DNA from: Planctomycetota bacterium
GTDB taxonomy: Bacteria > Planctomycetota > Planctomycetia > Planctomycetales > Planctomycetaceae
Length of the DNA stretch: 64,000 nucleotides
NCBI GenBank assembly: GCA_018242525.1
Contig: JAFEBS010000008.1
Location: 154,824-218,823 of the forward strand
Reading direction: 5' to 3'
Shown: piece by piece, positions 25,589 to 34,248 of the stretch
How positions within the stretch are numbered: the first letter of the stretch is position 1
How the letters are laid out: each line of letters opens with the position of its first letter
Notes under the pieces: model-generated
What the model was told of the DNA's origin: nothing
Seen by the model: the letters and a program-made list of their open reading frames with translations, nothing else
The model's database searches: none
Translations under genes and position numbers: made by a program

Positions 25589-26542
25589 ATGCCTGTGTTG
25601 ACGATTACCGATCCTCATTCCGGCTCCACCGCGCGGATCGCACCGGAACTGGGGTTTAACTGTTTTGAATTTCGAGTGATGGTTGATGGTCGTCCCATCG
25701 ATGTCCTGGATTCCGTCCCGGGGTTTGCAGAAGGTGGTCAAAAAGCCAGTGGAAGCGGAATTCCCATTCTGTTCCCATTCCCCAACCGGATCAAAGCCGG
25801 CAAGTTTCAATGGGCCGGCAATGACTACGCGCTGCCAACGACGGACAAATTCGGCAACGCGATTCATGGGCTGTGCCTGGATCGGGCGTGGCGCGTCATA
25901 GAACACAAGGATGATCTGGTGACGGGGCAGTTTCAGTTGAGCATTGATGCCCCTGATCGACTGCATCTATGGCCGACGGACTTTATCATCGAAGTCGATT
26001 ATGAAATCGTCCACAACCGACTGCGGGCCAATTTCCGGATTGGGAACCCGTCCAATCGACCGCTTCCCTGGGGACTGGGAACTCACCCCTATTTTAAACT
26101 GCCCTTGGGAACCAACAGCCAGGTGGCTGATTGCCTGGTGGATGTCCCCGCGGCGCGGCGGTGGGAATTGCACGACTGCCTTCCGACGGGGAGGCTGCTG
26201 GAGTTGGACGAAACCTGCGACCTTCAGGACGGGGCCTATGTGTCGGTCCTGAACCTGGATGATGTCTATACGGACGTTGCGTGCGCGGGTCCCCAATTTG
26301 ATTCGGTGATTATGGACGAACGGGCGGGATTGCAGGTGACCCAGACCTGCCCCCCCATCTTTCGCGAAATCGTGATGTTCACTCCGCCCAATCGGGCAGC
26401 GATCTGTATCGAACCTTATACCTGTCCCACGGATGCCATCAACCTGACCGCGCGCGGGATCGAATGCGGTTGGCGAACTCTGGGACCGGGAAGCGAGTTT
26501 CATACCTGGATTGATATCACCGCGGGTCGGGTGCTGGCCTGA
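25589..26542 (+). CDS. Aldose 1-epimerase
   Basis: 317 residues from ATG 25589; an upstream ATG at 25535 adds 18 residues without homology-like character. Interconverts alpha and beta anomers of aldoses. Visible family residues: HGLCLDRAW (first catalytic His), GTHPYFKLP (second His, matching the HPYFNL-type motif) and ICIEPYTCPTDAINL (the Glu that acts as base). The start VLTITDPHSGSTARIAPELG and GIPILFPFPNRI are the common galactose-mutarotase strands. No signal peptide, so cytoplasmic. The product could be a GalM or a YeaD-type hexose-6-phosphate epimerase. It stands alone, divergent from the DUF1501 gene. Confidence 0.85.
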   Translation: MPVLTITDPHSGSTARIAPELGFNCFEFRVMVDGRPIDVLDSVPGFAEGGQKASGSGIPILFPFPNRIKAGKFQWAGNDYALPTTDKFGNAIHGLCLDRAWRVIEHKDDLVTGQFQLSIDAPDRLHLWPTDFIIEVDYEIVHNRLRANFRIGNPSNRPLPWGLGTHPYFKLPLGTNSQVADCLVDVPAARRWELHDCLPTGRLLELDETCDLQDGAYVSVLNLDDVYTDVACAGPQFDSVIMDERAGLQVTQTCPPIFREIVMFTPPNRAAICIEPYTCPTDAINLTARGIECGWRTLGPGSEFHTWIDITAGRVLA

Positions 26543-26704
26543 TGCTTTGACAGAGATTGGAATTGAAGTAGATGAACTCGTGAGAGTTCGGAGATTTCTG
26601 AGGCCTCACGACAGCACGAGACTCTGGTGGTGAATTGCGAACGTGAATACGCAGCGGAAAGCCGTCATTGCAGAAGTTGAAAAATCGTCGATGGAGAGGC
26701 TCCC

Positions 26705-29548
26705 ATGTCCAAGTTGGTTCCATATGTGACATTGCTGATCGCGATCGTCCTCGTGCCATCCACGGCATTCTGCGGATCGACCTGTTCACTCATGGCCGCC
26801 CTTTGTCTGCAGAACGACACCGCGAAGCCGACGGACGAAACGAGCAAGTCCGCCACGGATCCCCAGGCACTCCAGAAGCTGCTGGAGCGGATCAACAAGC
26901 TGGAGGCCGAGGTTGAGCGATTGAAGAACACCCCGGCCGGACAGCCGAAAGCTGCGATTGGCGGCGACGTGTTGACCCTGATCGACATGGCGCACATTGG
27001 AGTCATGTACGTCAACGGTCAATCACGGTTCATTGCGTTGCACCTGATCGTGGCGAATACGACGGACAAGGCAGTCACCCTGGCCCAGGATCAGATTACG
27101 GCCGAAATCGACGGCGAAGTTCGCAAGCTGGAAGCAATCCCTCCCGAAATGGCAAATCACGGATTCGCATATAAAAACCAGTCTTACAACCTGCAATCCA
27201 TGCAGCCTGAAAAGAGTCGAACGGTCCCTGCGGGAGGCCAGATTTCGTTCTGGCTGGTGTTTCCCAAGCTGCCGTTTGCCAACTCGGTTCCCAAGTGCAA
27301 GTTGAAGATTTCGCTGGGGGACGTCCGGAAAGAGGTCGACGTGAACGCGTTGCAGCGGGCCATGCTGGCGCTGCAGACCGAGCGAATCGGCCCGCGCAAC
27401 TGTCTGGCGCTGATCACGATCACCGGCACAATGACCATGTTTAACACGCAGGCACTGGTGGATGAACTGGACAATCTGGTCGCCCAGAAGGTCGCTCGTG
27501 TTGTCCTGCGTTGGAGTCCTGAAGCTCCCAGCCCGGAAGGTCCAATCCTGATGTGGCTGCAGAATTCGACAGCCACCGGCCAGGTCCGCAATGCCAATGA
27601 AATGTTTCCCTCCATCCCGGGGGGCCTGCGCGAATTCCATCTGGTGAAATTCTCGGAGAACGACCACAACGTCAACTCTGGCTATCGCGGCAACAACAAC
27701 GGTCCCAGCCGCGTTCATGCCAACGCGGCCGACGCGGTGGGAGCGGCCCTGAAGACCGCCTACGTCGCGTTGCCACGTGACGAATTGCTGCAGGAGATCC
27801 GCGAAGGACATCCGTTGACGCGCGCCGCCGCCCTGGCATTTGGTGGTGCCCGCCTGGATTCCGAGCACCTGCCCCTGATCTTCCAGTGGGTCGGCGACAA
27901 GGACGCCGAAGTTCAGCGTGCCGCACTGCAGACTCTCAGCCACTTCGGGGAACCGGAGGCGGTCGAAAAGCTGGTGTTCTATGTCAAACGCAATGTCGAA
28001 CCACTTTCCAGTACCGCGATCGAAAGCCTGGCGGGTTCGCGTTTCGGCACGGCGCACGAAGCATTGCTGGAACTGCTGAAGAATGAGCCTCCCGAGTCGA
28101 AGAAGCGAATCGTGCAGGTCCTGGCCAGGTATCCTCGGCCGGTCTGGTCCGAAACACTGTACGAGTTTGTCTCGGATCCGCGTGCGGGCTTGAACCTGGA
28201 CGCGGTCAAGGCTCTGGTCCAGGTGGGACACCCCAAACTGGTGGACATCCTGGAATCCGGGTTGAAAGGTACAGACAAACCGTTGAAGGATCTCTGCTTC
28301 CAGACACTCGCCGGACGGATGGATGAACGAAGCGAAAAGCTGGCAATCAATTACACCCTGGCTCACATTCAGGAATCAACGCCCGATCAGCACATGATCC
28401 AGGTGCTGTCGCGAACCAAGGACCCCCGCGCATTGCCGCTGTTGATGGACCTTCTCGACAAGGGCAACGATCGATCCACAATCATCAATCTGCTGGTCCA
28501 AATGGGGGATCAATCGGTCGCCGAAAAGCTGGTTCAGAAGTATCCGTCGCTGCAACCGGGTGAGAAATCACAGGTGCTGAACGGGCTGCGTCAGTTCCGA
28601 CATCCAAAGTTCCGCGAACTGGCGGGGGCGGCACTGCTGACCAACGACAACAGCCTGGTCGCCACCGCGGCCAACACCCTGATGCAGGAAGGCCATTCCG
28701 AAGGGGAAAAACTGCTGATCGTGGCCATGGAAAAGCAGCAGGCCACGAACCTGCTCTATTCAATTGCCAGCGCGCTGGCCAACTATGGAACTCCGGAAGC
28801 TCGTGCCGCTTTGCAGAAGGCCAAGGAATCGAAGGATCAGAACAAGCGCAACGCCGCGGTCAACGGGTTGAATCAGATCCGCCAGCGGTCCCCCGGATTC
28901 CAGTACTTTTCGCAGGGGATGCAGCGCCTGATGGTGAAAATCGATCCCGCGGATAAGGACGCCAAAAAGACACAGGAAAAAGAAGCTCTCGAATTCTTCG
29001 ACCTGTCCCTGCAGATGGATCCCAAGATTCCCGAGACCTATGCGGCCCGTGGGAAGCTGTATCTGCGGCAGGAAAAGATGGCGGAAGCCGGCCGGGATTT
29101 CGAAAAGGCGATCGAACTGAATCTGGAACCCGAAGACGGTGAAGTCATCACGGGTCTCGCCCTGGCCAGGGTGGTGGATGGGAAGTTGGATGCCGCCATT
29201 AAACTTGTCGAAGATCATCGCGACAAGTTCAAGGAGTCCGACGCGGAAAAGCGAAGGGGATCCGCAGGATTGTTCCAATACAATGCGGCTTGTGTCTACA
29301 GCCGTTCCCTGCAGTATCTGCAGGAACACAAAGAACTCCCCGATGCCGCGAAGAAGATGGAAGACTATCGCAAGAAGGCGCTGGCAGAACTGGAGTTGTC
29401 GATCAAGCTGGGGTTCGCTGATTTTGACTGGATGTCCAAGGATCCCGACTTCAAGGCGATTTCGGACGATTCCGAATTCAAAAAGCTGCTCGCCATGAAA
29501 CCTGACAAGCCGCAGGATTCCTCGAAGAAGTCGGAAGACGACGAATAA
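26705..29548 (+). CDS. Large secreted HEAT- and TPR-repeat protein
   Basis: 947 residues. A signal peptide (about 1-23, ending TAFCG) precedes a coiled-coil segment (about 55-78, LLERINKLEAEVERLK). A domain of unknown type follows (about 90-330), then a long series of HEAT-like helical pairs (about 360-740): for example HLPLIFQWVGDKDAEVQRAA and the next LQTLSHFGEPEAVEKL. The last 200 residues carry TPR-like units (about 770-910). A Gly/Asn-rich turn lies near 320-330. It is a protein-interaction scaffold by architecture. It is followed closely (25 bases) by ridA and moaC on the same strand. Function unknown. Confidence 0.75.
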   Translation: MSKLVPYVTLLIAIVLVPSTAFCGSTCSLMAALCLQNDTAKPTDETSKSATDPQALQKLLERINKLEAEVERLKNTPAGQPKAAIGGDVLTLIDMAHIGVMYVNGQSRFIALHLIVANTTDKAVTLAQDQITAEIDGEVRKLEAIPPEMANHGFAYKNQSYNLQSMQPEKSRTVPAGGQISFWLVFPKLPFANSVPKCKLKISLGDVRKEVDVNALQRAMLALQTERIGPRNCLALITITGTMTMFNTQALVDELDNLVAQKVARVVLRWSPEAPSPEGPILMWLQNSTATGQVRNANEMFPSIPGGLREFHLVKFSENDHNVNSGYRGNNNGPSRVHANAADAVGAALKTAYVALPRDELLQEIREGHPLTRAAALAFGGARLDSEHLPLIFQWVGDKDAEVQRAALQTLSHFGEPEAVEKLVFYVKRNVEPLSSTAIESLAGSRFGTAHEALLELLKNEPPESKKRIVQVLARYPRPVWSETLYEFVSDPRAGLNLDAVKALVQVGHPKLVDILESGLKGTDKPLKDLCFQTLAGRMDERSEKLAINYTLAHIQESTPDQHMIQVLSRTKDPRALPLLMDLLDKGNDRSTIINLLVQMGDQSVAEKLVQKYPSLQPGEKSQVLNGLRQFRHPKFRELAGAALLTNDNSLVATAANTLMQEGHSEGEKLLIVAMEKQQATNLLYSIASALANYGTPEARAALQKAKESKDQNKRNAAVNGLNQIRQRSPGFQYFSQGMQRLMVKIDPADKDAKKTQEKEALEFFDLSLQMDPKIPETYAARGKLYLRQEKMAEAGRDFEKAIELNLEPEDGEVITGLALARVVDGKLDAAIKLVEDHRDKFKESDAEKRRGSAGLFQYNAACVYSRSLQYLQEHKELPDAAKKMEDYRKKALAELELSIKLGFADFDWMSKDPDFKAISDDSEFKKLLAMKPDKPQDSSKKSEDDE

Positions 29549-29573
29549 CCTCGGTTGATGAACAGGACTGTGA

Positions 29574-29930
29574 ATGACTTCGGAAATTCAGCGAATCGGT
29601 GTGACAAAGCGCTGGTCAGATGCAGTACTGCATGGCCACACGGCGTATTTTGTGGAAGTGGCAGACGATCCCCAGCAGCCGATTCGAGGCCAGGTGTCAC
29701 AAGTCCTGAGCCAGATCGATGCCCGACTGGCAGCGATTGGCAGTGATCGGACTCGACTGCTGCAGGTGCAAATCTTTCTGTCAGACCTGGCGGACGGTCC
29801 GGTGCTCAACGAATTGTGGGATGCCTGGGTCCCGGCGGGACATGCACCGTCGCGGGCCTGCGTCCAGGCGGGACTGGCGCCGGGTTACCTTGTCGAATTG
29901 GTCCTGACCGCGGCATTGAAGGACGTCTGA
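29574..29930 (+). CDS. RidA/YjgF family protein
   Basis: 118 residues. RidA proteins hydrolyse reactive enamine or imine intermediates of PLP enzymes. The Arg that binds the substrate carboxylate is kept (SRACVQAGL, Arg 94), as is the Glu in YLVELVLTA (Glu 108), so imine deaminase activity is possible. The usual N-terminal half ([17 protein letters not shown]) and [20 protein letters not shown] are consistent. It is translated 25 bases after the HEAT/TPR gene and 35 bases before moaC, so probably one unit. No signal peptide. Confidence 0.85.
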   Translation: MTSEIQRIGVTKRWSDAVLHGHTAYFVEVADDPQQPIRGQVSQVLSQIDARLAAIGSDRTRLLQVQIFLSDLADGPVLNELWDAWVPAGHAPSRACVQAGLAPGYLVELVLTAALKDV

Positions 29931-29965
29931 CAACCCTCCTCTCACTCGGGAAGACCTGGCATTCG

Positions 29966-30439
29966 ATGTCGGAACTGACTCATTTCGATGAACACGGTGC
30001 CAGTCGCATGGTCGACGTGGGCGCGAAGCAGATCACGCATCGCATGGCCCGCGCGGAAACGTTCGTGGCGATGCGGCCCGAGACTCTACAACGAATCGTC
30101 GACCGACAGATGGCCAAGGGAGACGTGCTCGAAGTCGCCCGGCTGGCCGGCATCATGGCAACCAAGCGGACTGCCGATCTGATCCCGCTCTGCCATCCCC
30201 TGGGGATCGACGGCGTCAACCTGGAACTGCGACCGATCGATTCAACAACGATTCGAATCGAAGCGACTGTGCGAGTTCAAGGACGGACGGGAGTCGAGAT
30301 GGAGGCGTTGATGGCAGTCACTGTGGCTGCGCTGACGATTTATGACATGTGCAAGTCGGTTGACCGCGGGATGACACTCGGTCCCACCCGCCTGCTCGAA
30401 AAATCCGGAGGAAAGAGCGGCCATTTCCAGGCTGAGTAA
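29966..30439 (+). CDS. moaC: Cyclic pyranopterin monophosphate synthase MoaC
   Basis: 157 residues, the usual MoaC size. With MoaA it turns GTP-derived (8S)-3',8-cyclo-7,8-dihydro-GTP into cyclic pyranopterin monophosphate for molybdenum cofactor. Conserved pieces are [10 protein letters not shown] at the start, [14 protein letters not shown] (active-site Cys-His), [20 protein letters not shown] and CKSVDRGM. The ATG at 29966 gives the canonical start [12 protein letters not shown] molybdopterin-dependent oxidoreductase lies 0.9 kb downstream, which fits a molybdenum-related neighbourhood, though other moa genes are not in the window. Confidence 0.93.
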   Translation: MSELTHFDEHGASRMVDVGAKQITHRMARAETFVAMRPETLQRIVDRQMAKGDVLEVARLAGIMATKRTADLIPLCHPLGIDGVNLELRPIDSTTIRIEATVRVQGRTGVEMEALMAVTVAALTIYDMCKSVDRGMTLGPTRLLEKSGGKSGHFQAE

Positions 30440-30472
30440 TTGTCCGTCGAGAACAATCAGGCTACTGAATTG

Positions 30473-30616
30473 CCTTGCAGAATGTTGGGACGGAATCGCG
30501 AAAGCTTCAAAACAACAGCCCGACGCGCGAGCGAGGGATCAGGAAGTTGGACACGCATCGACGGATTCCTCGCTCGCGCTTCGGGCTAATGTCCCAGGTT
30601 CTGCAACGCTGTTTAG
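30473..30616. repeat. Family B repeat copy with terminal inverted ends
   Basis: Central arms 30517-30536 and 30568-30587 pair over 20 bases with one mismatch. The outer sequences also form an inverted pair: TTGCAGAATGTTGGGAC near the left and GTCCCAGGTTCTGCAA near the right. Most of the element is repeated at 38495-38612. It fills the convergent gap between moaC and the DUF2752 gene. Confidence 0.78.
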
Positions 30617-30639
30617 GAGCATTGCCTGTGTTCAAACCG

Positions 30640-31149
30640 TCAGTTTGTGAACCCAAACGTCGAAGGCATCACATTCAGCAGATTGTAGATCCAATTCCCA
30701 AAGAGCGCCACCGAGAAAAACGTGACCACGCCGACAGCCCACGCCGAACTCAGCGTCCATTGCGGCTGGCGAAGAGCCAGCCAGCGATACGGAATCTGCA
30801 GCACAAAGAACACCGCCACAAGCCAGCCGATCCGGTGAATCGCCAGTGATCGTTGCCATTCGCCATGCGCCAGGTAAACGAAACTGCGGGTCAATCCACA
30901 GCCGGGGCAATTGATCCCGAGCGTACTTCGCAGACCACAGGTTTCCGGCAGCGGCCAGTTTGAAAGTCCGATCAACGCAACCTTGCCGTCGTCACGGACG
31001 GACAGCACCAGCGATAGTCCGATGATGACGGCCGCGACCAGCAATACCGCGCGGTGCCAGTCACGATGGTCCTGGCGTGTCGGCCGACTGTCTCGATTCG
31101 CTTCGTCACTCGCTTCCGCGTATTCCACAAGCACAATTCCTGTCATCAT
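30640..31149 (-). CDS. DUF2752 membrane protein
   Basis: 169 residues with three or four membrane helices (about 34-50, 103-120, 135-155). The hallmark of the family is the stretch CGLRSTLGINCPGCGLTRSF at about residues 72-91, with three Cys and a Thr-Arg pair; it may bind a metal or cofactor but the role is unknown. The N terminus is charged and cytoplasmic. It converges with moaC and is divergent from the molybdoenzyme. The alternative start ATG at 31146 differs by one codon. Confidence 0.85.
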   Translation of the reverse strand: MMTGIVLVEYAEASDEANRDSRPTRQDHRDWHRAVLLVAAVIIGLSLVLSVRDDGKVALIGLSNWPLPETCGLRSTLGINCPGCGLTRSFVYLAHGEWQRSLAIHRIGWLVAVFFVLQIPYRWLALRQPQWTLSSAWAVGVVTFFSVALFGNWIYNLLNVMPSTFGFTN

Positions 31150-31331
31150 TCCACTGTCTCACCCAAGTTATACGTCAACGAGCGGCTGATCGCGACAACA
31201 GACATCGGACTTTCAGACCGTTTCGACCGGAGGGATTCGTCACGTCGGATGACTTCAGGGGTTGATCAGGATGCACAAACTCTTAAGACTGCTCGTTCCG
31301 AAGCCTTCACGCACCCTGGGAAGAATTCGCC

Positions 31332-32591
31332 ATGAATCCGGACCTCGCTACGAATCACGCTCGTCTGACGCGTCGCTACTTCTTGCGATTCGGAACAGTT
31401 GGTGCCGCCGCGTTGCCGCTGCTTCCGTGGACCACGTCGGCTGCTGACGCCACGGCGCCAGAACTGGCGGATGCCATTCGCAAACTGGAGTTTCTGACAA
31501 AGCCCGAATCCTTCGGAACCGTGGAACGTGGCACTCCGCTCCCCTATACGCATTCCCCCGAAAAACTGCGAGAAATCGGCTTGATGCGTGAAACCTGGAA
31601 GCTGGAAGTCGTTTCGGATCCGGATGCCCCGGCGAAGATCGGTGCGCCAATGTCACGAGACGCAGGGACCGCACTCGACTGGCAGGGATTGATGAAGCTG
31701 GCTGACACGCACGCTGTCAAATTCCTGAAGATTATGACCTGCAACAATGGTGGCAGTCCGCTGGGAATGGGCCTGTGGGAAGGCGTCCCGCTGCGGACAA
31801 TCCTGTGGCAGACCAAACCCGACAGCGATCTGCGCCGGGTGTTCTACTACGGCTATCACAACGATGATCCGAAGCAACGGTTTCAAAGTTCGCTGCCGGT
31901 GGGCCGCATCCTGGAAGATCCGCCTGGCGAGTATCCGGTGATCGTCTGTTACAAGCTGAATGGCGAATTCCTGTCGGGCAAGCGCGGCGGCCCCGTCCGC
32001 ATGATCGTCCCGGAAGCGTATGGCTTCAAATCCGTGAAATGGCTGCAGCGCGTGGTCTTGACAAATGCCCCGTATGCCAATGATACGTACGCCAACGGGA
32101 ACAACGACGTTGACAGTTGGATGAAAACGTTTGCCCGCTTCGTTTCGCATCCGTCCACCGTCAAGATCGGTCAGCCGATCCCGATCACAGGACTGGCTCA
32201 GGTGGGAATTTCGGGCCTGAAGAAAGTTCAGTACTCGCTGCAACCCGTGGATCAGCCCCTGCAGCCGGAAGACCCGTACTTCACTCAGGCGACCTGGCAC
32301 GACGCCGAAATCCTGCCTGCACCGCAATCTTGGGGCGGCGGTCTGGCCGATGGAAAGTTACCTGCGGGAACGCTGGGTTTTGATCCCGTGAACGAGCAGC
32401 CGAAATCCTGGCCGATGCGGTATTCCCAGGCCCATTGGGCGGTGCTGATTCCAGCGCCACTGGCGGGCAAATACCATTTGAGGTGTCGTACGATCGACTC
32501 CAACGGCGTGGCTCAACCGATGCCTCGTCCATTCGCCAAGTCGGGGCGGAATAACATTCAACAGGTGGAAGTTACGGTGGCGGCTGGTTGA
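31332..32591 (+). CDS. Tat-exported molybdopterin-dependent oxidoreductase, sulfite-oxidase fold
   Basis: 419 residues. LTRRYFLRFGTVGAAALPLL is a twin-arginine signal, so it is exported folded with cofactor. The SUOX-type molybdopterin domain (about 85-260) keeps a Cys in KIMTCNNGG (Cys 137) in the position of the molybdenum ligand, then LWEGVPLRTILW and GGPVRMIVPEAYGFKSVKWL, a pattern typical of the family. A C-terminal dimerisation-like domain follows (about 275-415, TVKIGQPIPITGLAQ to RCRTIDSNGVAQP). The substrate is unknown; sulfite oxidation is one option, protein methionine sulfoxide repair (YedY-like) another. MoaC nearby fits the cofactor. Confidence 0.85.
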   Translation: MNPDLATNHARLTRRYFLRFGTVGAAALPLLPWTTSAADATAPELADAIRKLEFLTKPESFGTVERGTPLPYTHSPEKLREIGLMRETWKLEVVSDPDAPAKIGAPMSRDAGTALDWQGLMKLADTHAVKFLKIMTCNNGGSPLGMGLWEGVPLRTILWQTKPDSDLRRVFYYGYHNDDPKQRFQSSLPVGRILEDPPGEYPVIVCYKLNGEFLSGKRGGPVRMIVPEAYGFKSVKWLQRVVLTNAPYANDTYANGNNDVDSWMKTFARFVSHPSTVKIGQPIPITGLAQVGISGLKKVQYSLQPVDQPLQPEDPYFTQATWHDAEILPAPQSWGGGLADGKLPAGTLGFDPVNEQPKSWPMRYSQAHWAVLIPAPLAGKYHLRCRTIDSNGVAQPMPRPFAKSGRNNIQQVEVTVAAG

Positions 32592-32749
32592 GAGCCTTGG
32601 CGAGAGTTGAAGAGCGAGTTACTTCTTCCGCCGCTTTACCTTAAGCATTCCAACTTCAGGCTTGACGATCGGACGGTTTTCTGGGAACCCTTTACTGGGG
32701 AAATCCCCAAGGAGTGTTGGTTTCGCGGGCGAAAGGATTGGATGCTGCC

Positions 32750-33922
32750 ATGCTTGTCTTCTTTTCCGTGGGTGAACCCAGCGGCGACCAGCACGCGGCG
32801 CATCTGATCGGCGAACTCAGGAGCCGACTGCCGAACCTGCGAGTGGCCGGGTTTGGCGGCCCAATGATGGAGCGGGCGGGGTGCCAGAACCTGTTTCAAT
32901 TGACGACGATGGCTGTCATGGGGATCTTTCAGGTCCTGCCTCTCATCTTCAAGTTCTACGGCCTGGTGAAGATGGCCGACGACTATTTCCAGCGAAACAA
33001 GCCAGATCTCGTGGTACTTGTCGATTTTCCCGGCTTCAACTGGTGGATCGCCCGCAAGGCGAAAAAGGCCGGGATTCCTGTCGTGTATTACCTGCCTCCG
33101 CAACTTTGGGCATGGGCTCCCTGGCGCATCCAGCGGGTGCGCAAGAATGTGAATCTGGTGCTGTCAGGCCTGACGTTTGAAACAGACTGGTATGCCGAAC
33201 GTGGAATTCCCGTCCTGTATGTTGGCCACCCCTTCTTCGACGAAGTCGCCGAGCATCAATTGGACGAGTCGTTTTGCCGCGAATGGACCTCCGATTCGTC
33301 GCGTACAGTGGCGCTGCTGCCTGGCTCGCGTGGTCAGGAGGTTACCCGCAGTTGGCCGTTGCTGCTGGATGCCGCCCGTCAGTTGCACGCCAGGCATCCC
33401 AACGTCAACTTTCTCGTGGCGAACTACAAGGAAAGCCAGCGGCAGTTTTGTGTTGACCAGTATGAAAAGCTGCAGGAAAACCTGCCGCTGTCGTTCTTTG
33501 TCGGCAAAACTTCCGAGATCATTGAACTGGCCGATTGCGCGATGATGGTTTCCGGTTCAGTGAGCCTGGAAATGCTGGCCCGACGGACCCCGGCGGTCGT
33601 CCTGTATCGCACAATCTGGCCGACCTATTTCATCGGCAAGTTGCTGGTCACCTGCAAGTACATGTCGTTGCCAAACCTGATTGCAGGCCGCAAGGTGATG
33701 CCGGAATTCCTGAGCGTCGGCAGCCCGAACCCTGTCACAGACGCCCTGGTGTCCCAGGTCGATCGCTGGCTGAGCGACGATCAGACACTGGCCGCTGCCC
33801 GGCAGGAACTGGAACAGATCCGAGATCGGATTTACGTGACGGGCGCCACGAAACGGACGGCCGAAGTGATCATTCAGCGGTTGCTGCAGGCTACACCCAA
33901 GGGTGATTCCATCGCCGCCTGA
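32750..33922 (+). CDS. lpxB: Lipid-A-disaccharide synthase
   Basis: 390 residues from ATG 32750. LpxB joins UDP-2,3-diacylglucosamine and lipid X to make the lipid A disaccharide at the cytoplasmic face of the inner membrane. The start MLVFFSVGEPSGDQHAA is the canonical GEPSGD motif. FGGPMMERAG, VVLVDFPGFNWWIARKAKK, YYLPPQLWAW, VALLPGSRGQEV, MMVSGSVSLEMLARRTPAVV and YMSLPNLIAGRKVMPEF are the family blocks in order. A GTG at 32714 would add 12 residues without the motif. This gene indicates an LPS-type outer membrane. Confidence 0.95.
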   Translation: MLVFFSVGEPSGDQHAAHLIGELRSRLPNLRVAGFGGPMMERAGCQNLFQLTTMAVMGIFQVLPLIFKFYGLVKMADDYFQRNKPDLVVLVDFPGFNWWIARKAKKAGIPVVYYLPPQLWAWAPWRIQRVRKNVNLVLSGLTFETDWYAERGIPVLYVGHPFFDEVAEHQLDESFCREWTSDSSRTVALLPGSRGQEVTRSWPLLLDAARQLHARHPNVNFLVANYKESQRQFCVDQYEKLQENLPLSFFVGKTSEIIELADCAMMVSGSVSLEMLARRTPAVVLYRTIWPTYFIGKLLVTCKYMSLPNLIAGRKVMPEFLSVGSPNPVTDALVSQVDRWLSDDQTLAAARQELEQIRDRIYVTGATKRTAEVIIQRLLQATPKGDSIAA

Positions 33923-34248
33923 ATCGCGTTGGCTGAACTTGGGGCATTCGCCCGACGCGCGCGTTTTGAAGTTGCGCTACGAAAGCCCGTTCGGCTGTTG
34001 AGAGTGGTAGAGATTCACCACGAAGGGTACGAAGATCCACGAAGGAATACACGTTCATCGCAGCCAAGTGACCTGATCGTTTGAACTCGCAAGAAAAAGA
34101 CGCAAGTTCAAAACGCGCGAGCGAGAATTCGTCGAAGCGTGTCGAACTCGATCCATCCCGCCCTGGCGGTCTTGTCTTACACACCCAATACAACAGGGGG
34201 ACACTGATGTGTCCCCCTGTCAGGTTTCCGACCCCGCAAGCAGTGCGC
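33923..34248. repeat. Convergent gap with family C repeat and a 12-bp hairpin
   Basis: The stretch 33989-34025 is the inverted copy of 7633-7669. GCGCGTTTTGAAGTTGCGC just before it also resembles the same element. At 34193-34220 ACAGGGGGACAC pairs perfectly with GTGTCCCCCTGT around a TGAT loop, 28 bases before the end of the minus-strand gene; this is a likely terminator. No gene is supported. Confidence 0.7.

Noticed and set aside
27023..28366. 447-residue minus-strand open frame antisense to the HEAT/TPR gene
   Set aside because: The forward frame has signal peptide, coiled coil and HEAT repeats. The reverse frame is His/Gln/Arg-rich, typical of a GC-rich shadow.
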